A DNA stretch of 64,000 bases. Source: Nitrincola salilacus. GTDB taxonomy: Bacteria > Pseudomonadota > Gammaproteobacteria > Pseudomonadales > Balneatricaceae. A model generated the notes under the pieces. That model made no database searches, was not told the origin of the DNA, and saw only the letters and a program-made list of their open reading frames with translations. Positions 8,678 to 15,839 of the stretch are shown one piece after another; within the stretch, counting starts at the first letter, position 1; every line of letters begins with the position of its first letter. Made by a program: the position numbers and the translations under genes. Location of the stretch: assembly GCF_046271865.1 (NCBI RefSeq), contig NZ_CP176580.1, positions 2,046,001-2,110,000 of the forward strand, read 5' to 3'.

Positions 8678-9214
8678 TGTCAGTTCCGATACCTCATTTT
8701 CAGCTTCGGTATACTAACTGCCTTAGTCGCCTTAGACCAGTGTTGTGAGTGCTCATTGTTACTCTTCAGAGTTTTTCTTCAGAATCAAGATTATGACAGA
8801 TGTGTGAAAAGGGTTGTGTGTAACCTTGACTCCGTGCTAGATGCTGAGAAGAAACTGCAGGGGTGTTTTAGTTTCTTGTTTCGCTTTCGCATCTGCAAAT
8901 AATTGCATATATTAACTAATAACTTATTGATTCATATGATGTAAAATATCTGTACATTTTTTGATCAATCTGTAGGGAGGCATGAAGACGTGGGAGCAAG
9001 GCGGGGTTTTAAAACGTCTACACACAATGTTATCCACAGAGAATGTGGGTAGGCTTTCCAAGCCCACGAGGCATAGGGGTTTTGTCCTGAGTGGATAAAG
9101 TTCTGCTCTGTCGCTTTCTAAGCCTAGCCTATAAATGCTGCAGTTGCGTTAAGATTGTGTGAACTCATCCCCGTCGATATGATGACGCCTTGTGATTCAG
9201 CGAGAGATAAAAAA
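8678..9214. other. 537-base intergenic region with promoter, small ORF and two DnaA-box-like sites
   Basis: This gap between the divergent CDF and BASS genes is AT-rich in its middle part. A good sigma-70 promoter is visible on the plus strand: TTAACT at 8911-8916, 17 bases, TATGAT at 8934-8939. Downstream lie a 38-codon ORF with a GGGAGG leader, a consensus DnaA box TTATCCACA at 9030-9038 and an inverted near-match (AGTGGATAA, 9090-9098), and a stem-loop (GGCTT-TCC-AAGCC, about 9051-9063, with outer GTG/CAC). No known RNA family was recognised. Confidence 0.5.
8982..9098 (+). CDS. Possible 38-residue small ORF or leader peptide
   Basis: ATG at 8982 is preceded by AGGGAGGC and opens a 38-codon frame ending TAA at 9096-9098. 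The peptide starts MKTWEQGGVLKRLHTML and is basic, with no recognisable motif. The Shine-Dalgarno sequence is strong but very close to the ATG. It lies downstream of a good promoter (8911-8939) and about 115 bases before the BASS transporter start, so it could be a leader peptide, an unrelated small protein, or chance. Confidence 0.25.
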   Translation: MKTWEQGGVLKRLHTMLSTENVGRLSKPTRHRGFVLSG

Positions 9215-10102
9215 ATGCAGGCTTCGATCATTTCTCAGATATTTTTGCCCACAGCATTGGCGATCATCATGCTGGCTGTGGGTCTCTCGCTGAGTATGAG
9301 GGATTTTGCACAGGTTCTCAGAGAGCCCAGAACCTTGTTGCTGGGTATCGGTGCTCAGATGTTGCTGTTGCCTGTGCTGGGTTTAATCGTGGTGACATTG
9401 TTTCAACTGCCCCCTGCATTGGCTGTGGGTATCATGATTCTCACCTTTGCCCCCGGTGGTGCAACATCCAATGCGATCACACTGCTCGCGCGCGGAGATG
9501 CGGCGCTTTCTGTTTCACTCACAGCGCTGGTGACCCTGCTGACACCTTTCACTATACCTTTGTTGACTGCATTGGCTTTGCAGCACTGGTTTCAAACAAC
9601 GGCCGTGATTGATTTTCCGATTATCGAATCGATCATGAAAATGGTGGTGATTACACTGCTACCGGTGCTGGTGGGAGTCGGATTCAGTGCGCGCTTTCCT
9701 CTTCTGGCGGCACGTGTCAGAGTGCCTTTCAGGCGTTTTTCACTCTGCCTGTTGTTGCTGATGGTGGTGTTGCTGGTGCGCGGCAACTGGCATCTACTGC
9801 CTGCCTTGCTGGTCCAGTTGGCGCCCGCAGTGTTTTGTCTGGTATTTGCGGCCATGTTGCTGGGATTTTTGCTGTCGAAGATGGCTGGGCTGAATGATCC
9901 ACAGCGGATATCAATCATGGTTGAAGTGGGGTTGCAGAATGCTGGTACTGCGCTGCTGGTGACCAGCACGATTCTACAGAATGCTGAAATGTCAGCGAGT
10001 GCTCTGGTTTATGGGGTGTTGATGCAGATTCCTGCATTCGCACTTATCGGCTGGCGTAATCGTCGAACCCTGCTGCAGTTTCGACGCAGTCGGACTGCTT
10101 GA
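9215..10102 (+). CDS. Bile acid:sodium symporter family (BASS) transporter
   Basis: Inner-membrane secondary transporter of 295 residues with about nine hydrophobic helices. The family motif is seen in FAPGGATSNAITLLARGDAALS, the broken-helix sodium/substrate site of BASS proteins. Members carry bile acids, pyruvate, pantothenate or other organic anions with sodium; the substrate is not predictable here. An in-frame start at 9155 would add about 20 polar residues; ATG 9215 is preferred because GAGAG lies ahead of it and the hydrophobic helix begins directly. It ends 34 bases before the convergent queE gene. Confidence 0.85.
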   Translation: MQASIISQIFLPTALAIIMLAVGLSLSMRDFAQVLREPRTLLLGIGAQMLLLPVLGLIVVTLFQLPPALAVGIMILTFAPGGATSNAITLLARGDAALSVSLTALVTLLTPFTIPLLTALALQHWFQTTAVIDFPIIESIMKMVVITLLPVLVGVGFSARFPLLAARVRVPFRRFSLCLLLLMVVLLVRGNWHLLPALLVQLAPAVFCLVFAAMLLGFLLSKMAGLNDPQRISIMVEVGLQNAGTALLVTSTILQNAEMSASALVYGVLMQIPAFALIGWRNRRTLLQFRRSRTA

Positions 10103-10136
10103 TCCTGACCAGGGGCTGGTGGCGTTTCGGCTCAGC

Positions 10137-10769
10137 CTAGTCGATACCGATGATCTTGTGTGTCTGCAGGCTTAATTTCCACTGCGGGTGATCCATGCAG
10201 TAGCGGATGCAGGCGGCTGTGTTGGCTGCCTGCTCCGGGCTATCGAGTGGTTGCAGGTAAAAGTGCTCAAAATCGAGTGACTGAAACTGTTCGGGGCGGT
10301 TTTCGCGTTGCGGATAGACCAGTTTCAGCTCATGACCTTGTGTAATCAGCAGCTCTGCATCAGCTTTGGGGCTGACACAGATCCAGTCAATGCCGGCTGG
10401 CAAGGGACGGGTACCATTTGTTTCAATCGCTATTTCGAACCCTTTCTGGTGCAGTGCCTCAACCAGCTCGCCATCCAGCTGCAGTGCAGGCTCTCCTCCG
10501 GTACAGACGACATAGGGCTGGCCTTTTTCGCCTGCTGGCCAGAAGCTGCGAATACGACTGGCCAGCGCCTCGGCTGTTTCAAACTTACCGCCGTTCTGGC
10601 CATCAGTGCCGATAAAGTCTGTATCACAGAACTTGCACACGGAACTCTCCCTGTCCTGTTCACGACCTGACCAGAGATTACATCCGGTAAAGCGACAAAA
10701 AACTGCTGCTCGACCGCTTTGAGCGCCTTCACCTTGCAGGGTGTAGAACATCTCTTTGACACTGTACAT
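10137..10769 (-). CDS. queE: 7-carboxy-7-deazaguanine synthase
   Basis: Radical-SAM enzyme of queuosine biosynthesis that converts 6-carboxytetrahydropterin to 7-carboxy-7-deazaguanine. It has 210 residues. The iron-sulfur cluster cysteines have an expanded spacing (Cys30-x14-Cys45-x2-Cys48) instead of the usual CxxxCxxC, as is known for many QueE proteins. The N-terminal MFYTLQGEGAQSGRAAVF and CTGGEPALQ segments are diagnostic. The start is supported by CCGGAG six bases upstream. No other queuosine genes occur here. Confidence 0.94.
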   Translation of the reverse strand: MYSVKEMFYTLQGEGAQSGRAAVFCRFTGCNLWSGREQDRESSVCKFCDTDFIGTDGQNGGKFETAEALASRIRSFWPAGEKGQPYVVCTGGEPALQLDGELVEALHQKGFEIAIETNGTRPLPAGIDWICVSPKADAELLITQGHELKLVYPQRENRPEQFQSLDFEHFYLQPLDSPEQAANTAACIRYCMDHPQWKLSLQTHKIIGID

Positions 10770-10792
10770 GTAAACTCCGGATCAGGTTAAAA

Positions 10793-10834
10793 CAGTAAAG
10801 GCTATTCGTAAGGGCCATTCAGTAAAGGCTATTC
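10793..10834. repeat. 15-bp direct repeat upstream of queE
   Basis: CAGTAAAGGCTATTC occurs at 10793-10807 and again at 10820-10834 (period 27) in the 85-base gap between queE and rdgC. It lies just upstream of the queE start and could be part of its promoter region or a chance duplication. Confidence 0.6.
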
Positions 10835-10854
10835 AGTCAAAGTATGACGCCGCC

Positions 10855-11769
10855 TTATCGGACGGGTTCCCCGCCGAAGGCTTCCACCAGCGCCGGCACA
10901 AAGCGGCTGAACTCTAGCCCCATCTGCGTCAATTGGGCATCAAAATAGGCCAGCTCATCTTCAGGGCTGTCATTGTCCATCTGCTCGCGGAACTGGTCGG
11001 TGAGCTTCAGGCGATGCAGGCTCATATCGGCATGCAACACCAGACGAATCTGCTCCTCCCAGTTAAACGCCAGCCGCGTGATCTGCATGCCATTGTCCAG
11101 GTGGGCGCGGATCTCATCGCTGAACAGGTCCTGTCCCTTGACGCGAATAACGCCTCCCTCTGCGCTGAGATCACGCAGCTCGCTCTCATCTTCAACCTCA
11201 ATAACGGAGGGAATAGGGCGTTTGTCCTGCAGCCATTCGGTCATGACGCTGCTGGGGGCCTGGTTGACCTCCAATGGTCTTACAATCAGCGATCCCAACG
11301 CTTCACGCAGGGCACTGAGCAGGTCTTCGGCACGTTTGAAGCTGCCGACATCGACCAGAATCCAGCCTTGCTGAGGCATCAGCAGGGCGCGGGTACGATG
11401 ACGTCGTGTGAAGGCGCGTGGCAGAAGCTCAAGCGTGATGTCGTCTTTCATCTGCTGGCGTTCCTTGCGGTACACCTTGCGTGCTTCGTTCTCTTCGATG
11501 ACACGGATACGCTCATCCATTTCGTCACGGATCACGCTGGTGGGCAGAATTTTCTCCTCAACCAGATAGCTGATCAGGATATAGCCATTGCTGCTGAATA
11601 CTGGTGACTCAGACAGAGGGCCAGTCGGTGAGGTCCAGCCGCTGCGACTGACTTCATGGCGGCCACAGGGTACAAAGGGTTTTTCCAGCAGTACTCTTTC
11701 GAGATGCTCTTCCGTGAAGTCTTCAGCGGGTTCGAAGCGATAGCAGATAGCGTTTTTAAACCAATTCAT
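10855..11769 (-). CDS. rdgC: Recombination-associated protein RdgC
   Basis: DNA-binding, nucleoid-associated protein that forms a ring around double-stranded DNA and restrains RecA loading. The 304-residue length is normal for the family. The start MNWFKNAICYRF matches the conserved RdgC N-terminus (MxWFKNxxxYR). Further family segments include FVPCGRHE, DVGSFKRAEDLLSALREALGS and the acidic helix DELAYFDAQL. The ATG at 11769 follows the apt stop by a single base, so apt and rdgC are translationally close and probably one operon; an in-frame ATG at 11814 would overlap apt and is not used. Confidence 0.95.
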   Translation of the reverse strand: MNWFKNAICYRFEPAEDFTEEHLERVLLEKPFVPCGRHEVSRSGWTSPTGPLSESPVFSSNGYILISYLVEEKILPTSVIRDEMDERIRVIEENEARKVYRKERQQMKDDITLELLPRAFTRRHRTRALLMPQQGWILVDVGSFKRAEDLLSALREALGSLIVRPLEVNQAPSSVMTEWLQDKRPIPSVIEVEDESELRDLSAEGGVIRVKGQDLFSDEIRAHLDNGMQITRLAFNWEEQIRLVLHADMSLHRLKLTDQFREQMDNDSPEDELAYFDAQLTQMGLEFSRFVPALVEAFGGEPVR

Positions 11770-11770
11770 T

Positions 11771-12313
11771 TCAGTGTCCGGCGTAGGCAAGCAAAGAGTA
11801 GACAGGAATTCCACTTTCCTGGATGCGGGCGGATCCCTGCAGATCCGGCAGGTCGATCAGTGCGGCCACTTCTGTGACATCTGCACCCAACTGATTGATC
11901 AGGCTACAGCTGGCCAGCAGGGTACCGCCTGTGGCGATCAGATCATCAAGCAGCAGTACGCGATCTCCAGCCGCAACAGCATCTGTTTGAACCTCAACAG
12001 CAGCAGTGCCATATTCCAGTTTATATTCCTGGCTGATGGTGTCGCCCGGCAGTTTGCCTTTCTTGCGTACCAGAATCAGCGGTAGATTGAGCTGATAGGC
12101 AATTACCGATCCCAGCAGAAAGCCGCGTGCATCTATTCCTGCAATATGGGTGATATCACTGCCGATATAGCGCTGAATGAAGGCATCACATACCATGCGC
12201 ATCGCTTTCGGGTCTTTGAAAACCGGTGTTACATCCCTGAACATAACGCCGGGTTCGGGCCAGTCAGGCAGGGATCGGATCACCGATTTTATGTAATATT
12301 CGTCAAAAGACAT
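11771..12313 (-). CDS. apt: Adenine phosphoribosyltransferase
   Basis: Purine salvage enzyme making AMP from adenine and PRPP in the cytoplasm. It has 180 residues. The type I phosphoribosyltransferase PRPP loop is seen as VLLLDDLIATGGTL, and the N-terminal PGVMFRDVTPVFKDP segment and the GIDARGFLLG flexible loop are typical. ATG 12313 is chosen over an upstream in-frame ATG because GAGGAG lies seven bases before it. It is the first gene of the apt-rdgC pair. An FNR-like box lies 27-40 bases upstream of this start. Confidence 0.96.
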   Translation of the reverse strand: MSFDEYYIKSVIRSLPDWPEPGVMFRDVTPVFKDPKAMRMVCDAFIQRYIGSDITHIAGIDARGFLLGSVIAYQLNLPLILVRKKGKLPGDTISQEYKLEYGTAAVEVQTDAVAAGDRVLLLDDLIATGGTLLASCSLINQLGADVTEVAALIDLPDLQGSARIQESGIPVYSLLAYAGH

Positions 12314-12339
12314 CAGAAACTCCTCAATAGGATGCAAAC

Positions 12340-12381
12340 TTGATACAGCTCAATGTTTTCGGGTATCAGGCGGTGTTTAAT
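12340..12381 (+). promoter_or_regulatory. FNR/ANR-box promoter reading away from apt
   Basis: TTGAT-ACAG-CTCAA (12340-12353) matches the FNR/ANR consensus TTGAT-N4-ATCAA at nine of ten positions. A -10-like hexamer TTTAAT lies at 12376-12381. With a start seven bases later (12388), the box is centred exactly at -41.5, the standard position of a class II FNR-activated promoter. No protein gene follows on this strand; a terminator does (12434-12465). Confidence 0.6.
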
Positions 12382-12387
12382 AGGCTC

Positions 12388-12465
12388 GTTGGGTTACACA
12401 ATGAACTGATGACGTCATTGTGGGACATTCGGGCGCCTCAGATGAAAATCTGAGGCGTTTTTTTT
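12388..12465 (+). ncRNA. Candidate FNR/ANR-activated small RNA (about 78 nt)
   Basis: A transcription unit without an ORF, lying between two minus-strand genes (apt and fnr). The predicted 5' end is set by the FNR-box promoter and the 3' end by a strong intrinsic terminator. The transcript would contain one 8-bp stem (CACAATGA at 12397-12404 with TCATTGTG at 12415-12422, 10-base loop), a short unpaired linker, then the terminator hairpin. The layout is like FnrS of E. coli or ANR-controlled PhrS of Pseudomonas, but no sequence likeness to them was recognised. Expression is inferred from signals only. Confidence 0.5.
12434..12465 (+). terminator. Strong intrinsic terminator, plus strand
   Basis: CGCCTCAGAT (12434-12443), loop GAAA, ATCTGAGGCG (12448-12457), then eight T (12458-12465). 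A perfect 10-bp stem with a GNRA tetraloop and a T-tract on the plus strand only. Both flanking protein genes are on the minus strand, so it must serve a plus-strand transcript. Confidence 0.9.
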
Positions 12466-12508
12466 GGTTTGAGACACGGTTATTCTCGGCAGGTAGTAAA
12501 CATCTGTA

Positions 12509-13294
12509 TCAGTTACGCTTTTGTTGAAGGGCGGAAGGGTCGTCCACGGAGCATTCGCCAGACAGCTCATAGATCTCTTCAAGATCCATCAGTTTGATCT
12601 CTTTGCCATCCACCTGAATCAGGTTCTGGTTTTGAAAACGGGTGAAGATACGGCTGATAGTTTCAACGGCCAAACCCAGGTAGTTACCGATCTCATTTCG
12701 TGACATGGACAAACGGAAAGACATGGCAGAGTAGCGCCGCTCCTGAAAACGCTGCGACAGTTTGATCAGGAAGGTGGCGACGCGTTGCTCGGCATTTTTC
12801 TTCGACAGCAGCAACATCATCTGTTGCTCGTCGCGGATCTCTTTGCTCATGGTGCGTACAATCTGGCGACGCAGCTCAGGGAGTTGTCCAGACAGGTCAT
12901 CAAGGCGTTCAAACGGAATTTCGCAGACGGTGGTGGTTTCCAGAATCTTGACCGAGACCGGATAGTGGTTGGCATCATAGCCACTGAGGCCAACCAGCTC
13001 ACCTGGCAGATAGAAACCGGTGATCTGTTCTTCACCATCATTGGTGATGGTGTAGCTTTTGACGGAGCCAGCACGGATGGCGTAAATGCTGCCAAAAGGG
13101 TCGCCCTGTCTGAACAGGTGCTCACCTTTTTTCAATGGTCGGCTCTTGTCGATGATATTGTCCAGCCGCTCCATCTCGGTCATGTTGAGCGAAACAGGGA
13201 GGCACAGACTGCTCAGACTGCAGGTGTTGCAGTGTGATGGCTTGATGCTGTGAAGCTTACCTGATGCTGCTTTATCATCCATCCGATTTATCAT
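12509..13294 (-). CDS. fnr: FNR/ANR-type oxygen-sensing transcription regulator
   Basis: Global regulator of anaerobic and micro-oxic genes. The 4Fe-4S cluster ligands are present: Cys22, Cys25 and Cys31 (HCNTCSLSSLC) and Cys124 (TTTVCEIPF), numbered from ATG 13294. A cyclic-nucleotide-binding-type domain with GEEQITGFYLPGELVG and the dimer helix precede the HTH SRNEIGNYLGLAVETISR, whose E..SR residues read TTGAT half-sites. ATG 13294 has AGGA upstream; 13282 is also possible, and a 16-bp tandem duplication covers both. FNR boxes near hemN, ccoN and the candidate small RNA are likely targets. In Pseudomonas the orthologue is anr. Confidence 0.95.
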   Translation of the reverse strand: MINRMDDKAASGKLHSIKPSHCNTCSLSSLCLPVSLNMTEMERLDNIIDKSRPLKKGEHLFRQGDPFGSIYAIRAGSVKSYTITNDGEEQITGFYLPGELVGLSGYDANHYPVSVKILETTTVCEIPFERLDDLSGQLPELRRQIVRTMSKEIRDEQQMMLLLSKKNAEQRVATFLIKLSQRFQERRYSAMSFRLSMSRNEIGNYLGLAVETISRIFTRFQNQNLIQVDGKEIKLMDLEEIYELSGECSVDDPSALQQKRN

Positions 13295-13300
13295 CCATCC
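13271..13300. repeat. 16-bp tandem duplication over the fnr start
   Basis: TTTATCATCCATCC occurs at 13271-13284 and 13287-13300, separated by GA (period 16). On the minus strand each copy carries GGATGGATGAT, so the duplication offers two sets of start codons. As 16 is not a multiple of three, the copies are read in different frames. Confidence 0.85.
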
Positions 13301-13426
13301 AAGTCCTGCAGTGTCTGTGACGGTCATGCCCGATCTATTCAAAGGACATTATGTATCATTTAGCGCCCGGGGTGAAGTTCAGCAGACGCTTATAGACTAA
13401 CTGTTATAACAGTAGTCATGACAACT

Positions 13427-13447
13427 ATTATAGCAACAGACCGTCAT
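13427..13447 (-). promoter_or_regulatory. Probable sigma-70 promoter of fnr (-10 region)
   Basis: A consensus TATAAT reads on the minus strand at 13432-13427, preceded about 16 bases upstream by a weak -35 (CTGACT). Transcription would start near 13420, about 125 bases before the likely fnr start. A perfect palindrome CTGTTATAACAG lies just downstream (13401-13412). No FNR box was seen here. Confidence 0.45.
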
Positions 13448-13461
13448 TAGTCAGGTTTGGA

Positions 13462-14853
13462 TCAGATGATGCGTGAATAGCCTCGGGTAGGTTGCAGTTT
13501 GGGAATGTAGGCATCGAATGCCATGCAGACACGTCTGATCAAGAGACGTCCAGCTGGTGTGACATGAATGATGCCAGCATCAAGATGAACCAGACCGTCC
13601 TGTTCAAACTGTCGCAGCTCCTGCATCTCAGCGGCAAAGTAGCTGTCGAAATCAAGTTTGAAATGCGATGCGATCGCTTGGGTATCGAGTCTGAAATGGC
13701 AGATCAGTTGCTCTATTACAGCGGCACGGATCAGGTCATCGCGACTGAGTGTAATGCCGCGGCGCACGGCATTCTGCTTCTCTTCGATTGCCTGGGTATA
13801 GAGACCGAGGTCGTGTTCATTCTGATAGTAAACGTTGCCGATCTTGCTGATGGATGACACGCCCATCGCTACCAGATCGCAGTCTGCATGGGTCGTATAA
13901 CCCTGAAAATTACGATGCAGCTGACCATTGAGCTGAGCCTGTGCCAGAGAGTCATCGGGTTTGGCGAAGTGGTCCATGCCGATATAGCGATAACCCGCTT
14001 CCATCAACTTGCTGATTGTATTTTGCAGGATAATCAGCTTGGCTTCCGCGCTGGGCAAGTGTTCGCTCTGTATATGGCGCTGCGAACGAAAACGCTCGGG
14101 CATATGAGCATAGTTGAACACTGACAGGCGATCCGGGCTCATCTCAATCACTTTATCCAGGGTGCGATCAAAGCTGTCTGGTGTTTGATGGGGCAGGCCG
14201 TAGATCAAGTCCATATTCAGCGAAGTGAATCCCAGTTCGCGTGCCTGTTCCAGCACCGCGAGGGTCTGTTCGATCGGCTGTACACGATTCACGGCCTCCT
14301 GAACCTCGTGCTCCAGATCCTGTACGCCGAGGCTGATGCGATTGAAACCGGTTTCGCGCAGAACCTCCATGGTTGAGCGGCTGGCTTCACGCGGGTCAAT
14401 CTCGATGGAGTAGTCGCCCTGATCATCATCACGCAGATTGAAGTACTGACGCAGATTGCCCATCAACTCATGCATCTGCTCATCGCTGATGAAGGTGGGG
14501 GTACCGCCGCCCCAATGCAGCTGATTGACCTGACGATCCTTGCCATACCAGTCAGACAGGGTTTTCATTTCACGATAGACACTGTCCAGATAAGGCTGGG
14601 CACGATCTCGATTGCGTGTGATCACCTTGTTGCAGGCGCAGTAATAACAGACATGAGCGCAGAAGGGGATGTGTACATACAGAGACAGAGGGGCCTGGCT
14701 GTCGGTACTTGCCCGGGCTGCAGCGATCAGTTGTTCCGGTGTGCTTTCACCCTGAAACTGCAGGGCTGTGGGGTAGGAGGTGTAGCGTGGACCCGACAGG
14801 TCGTAGCGGCTGATCAGATCGAGGTTCCACTCGATGGAGTTATGTTGGTTCAC
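13462..14853 (-). CDS. hemN: Oxygen-independent coproporphyrinogen III oxidase
   Basis: Radical-SAM enzyme that decarboxylates coproporphyrinogen III to protoporphyrinogen IX without oxygen, supplying heme when oxygen is scarce. It has 463 residues. The cluster motif PFCAHVCYYCACNK (CxxxCxxCxC) is that of true HemN, and GGGTPTF, the SIEIDPRE segment and GMDHFAKPDD are further family marks. The N-terminal DLISRYDLSGPRYTSYPTA is typical. A perfect FNR box in class II position lies upstream, so micro-oxic induction by the adjacent FNR protein is likely. Confidence 0.96.
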   Translation of the reverse strand: MNQHNSIEWNLDLISRYDLSGPRYTSYPTALQFQGESTPEQLIAAARASTDSQAPLSLYVHIPFCAHVCYYCACNKVITRNRDRAQPYLDSVYREMKTLSDWYGKDRQVNQLHWGGGTPTFISDEQMHELMGNLRQYFNLRDDDQGDYSIEIDPREASRSTMEVLRETGFNRISLGVQDLEHEVQEAVNRVQPIEQTLAVLEQARELGFTSLNMDLIYGLPHQTPDSFDRTLDKVIEMSPDRLSVFNYAHMPERFRSQRHIQSEHLPSAEAKLIILQNTISKLMEAGYRYIGMDHFAKPDDSLAQAQLNGQLHRNFQGYTTHADCDLVAMGVSSISKIGNVYYQNEHDLGLYTQAIEEKQNAVRRGITLSRDDLIRAAVIEQLICHFRLDTQAIASHFKLDFDSYFAAEMQELRQFEQDGLVHLDAGIIHVTPAGRLLIRRVCMAFDAYIPKLQPTRGYSRII

Positions 14854-14899
14854 GCTGTAACGTCCCCCTGAGGTGCGGTATCCGGATTTAATCAGATGG

Positions 14900-14941
14900 A
14901 GTATAGATAAGTTTGCAGGGAGAAGTGTTGATGACTATCAA
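14900..14941 (-). promoter_or_regulatory. FNR-box promoter of hemN
   Basis: A perfect FNR box TTGAT-GACT-ATCAA lies at 14928-14941 and overlaps the stop codon of the upstream gene. A -10 hexamer TATACT reads on the minus strand at 14905-14900. The box centre is then at -41.5 from a start at about 14893, 40 bases ahead of the hemN ATG: the class II arrangement of FNR-activated promoters. Confidence 0.85.
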
Positions 14942-15612
14942 TGAAAGGTGTGAAAAAAGCCCATCAGAGGCAGAGTATAGATGCCGAAAGCGATCAGCAG
15001 TAATCCCGCCACTCGCCGAGTCCAGCGCTTCTGCATAAACTGTCGGATCTGCTGGGCGAGCAGGCCTGTCGCCAGCATTGCAGGTAGTGTGCCGAGTCCG
15101 AATCCCAGCATCAGCAGACCGCTCTGCTGCCAGCTGCCAGCCGCGGATGCCCAGAGCAGGGTGCTGTAGACGAGACCGCAGGGGAGCCAGCCCCAGGCCA
15201 TGCCCAGCAGGAGTGATTGAGGTAGGGTCTTGACGGGCATCAGGCGGCTGGCCAGTGGTTGAATATGGCGCCACAGATGGCCACCGAGTTTTTCAAGACG
15301 AATCAGGCCAGTCCACCACTGACTGACATACAGGCCCATGGCGATCAGCAGTAGTCCGGCAAAGGTACGAAGTATCAGGCCGGGAGTGCCAGTAGCGACA
15401 GTGGAGCCGATCAGTCCAAGCAGGGCACCGGCCAGCATGTAGCTGCTGATACGGCCGATATTATAGCCGGCCAGCAGTAAAATAGGACGAGTGCCATCGC
15501 TACGGGTGTTGATGGCGACGGCTGCGGCAATGCCACCGCACATGCCGATGCAGTGCGTACTACCCAGCAGCCCGATGATGAAAGCGGTGGATATGACCAG
15601 CGGATCAGTCAT
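14938..15612 (-). CDS. TauE/SafE-like membrane protein of the cbb3 assembly cluster
   Basis: A 224-residue inner-membrane protein with about six helices, of the TauE/SafE (DsbD-like/UreH-like) family commonly found next to ccoS. The first helix carries GSTHCIGMCGG, whose Cys/His/Met cluster is suggestive of metal binding, and a second half contains the related LLGMAWGWLPCGLVYS. This likeness between the halves points to an internal duplication. Its function is not established; from context it may help cytochrome oxidase maturation or copper handling. The start overlaps the ccoS end by eight bases. Confidence 0.82.
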   Translation of the reverse strand: MTDPLVISTAFIIGLLGSTHCIGMCGGIAAAVAINTRSDGTRPILLLAGYNIGRISSYMLAGALLGLIGSTVATGTPGLILRTFAGLLLIAMGLYVSQWWTGLIRLEKLGGHLWRHIQPLASRLMPVKTLPQSLLLGMAWGWLPCGLVYSTLLWASAAGSWQQSGLLMLGFGLGTLPAMLATGLLAQQIRQFMQKRWTRRVAGLLLIAFGIYTLPLMGFFHTFH

Positions 15613-15838
15613 TTTTCCGGTCTTGGTCGGTGTGGCTGTCTTCCTCGGGTGGTGCGGTCTTTTCAGCTTTGATTCGAGACTCTTCGGGAATCATATCGCC
15701 ATCATCATCGAAAAGTATGCTGTGAGCAGGAGAGTCCAGATCATCAAACTGACCATTATTGACGCTCCAGAAAAATGCCCACATGGCACCTCCGGCAAGT
15801 ATGATCCCTAATGGAATCAAAAGTAGCATGCTGTTCAT
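15605..15838 (-). CDS. ccoS: cbb3 oxidase maturation protein CcoS
   Basis: A small single-span membrane protein (77 residues) needed to put cofactors into cbb3 oxidase in other bacteria. The N-terminal helix LLLIPLGIILAGGAMWAFFW is followed by the family signature VNNGQFDDLDSPAHSILFDDD. A highly charged C-terminal tail follows. The ATG is one base after the ccoI stop and the end overlaps the TauE/SafE gene, so the three are one unit. Confidence 0.93.
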   Translation of the reverse strand: MNSMLLLIPLGIILAGGAMWAFFWSVNNGQFDDLDSPAHSILFDDDGDMIPEESRIKAEKTAPPEEDSHTDQDRKND

Positions 15839-15839
15839 T

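Noticed and set aside
9030..9098. Two DnaA boxes as a replication origin
   Set aside because: Only one consensus and one near-match box are present, without dnaA, dnaN, gidA or an AT-rich unwinding element in the usual layout.
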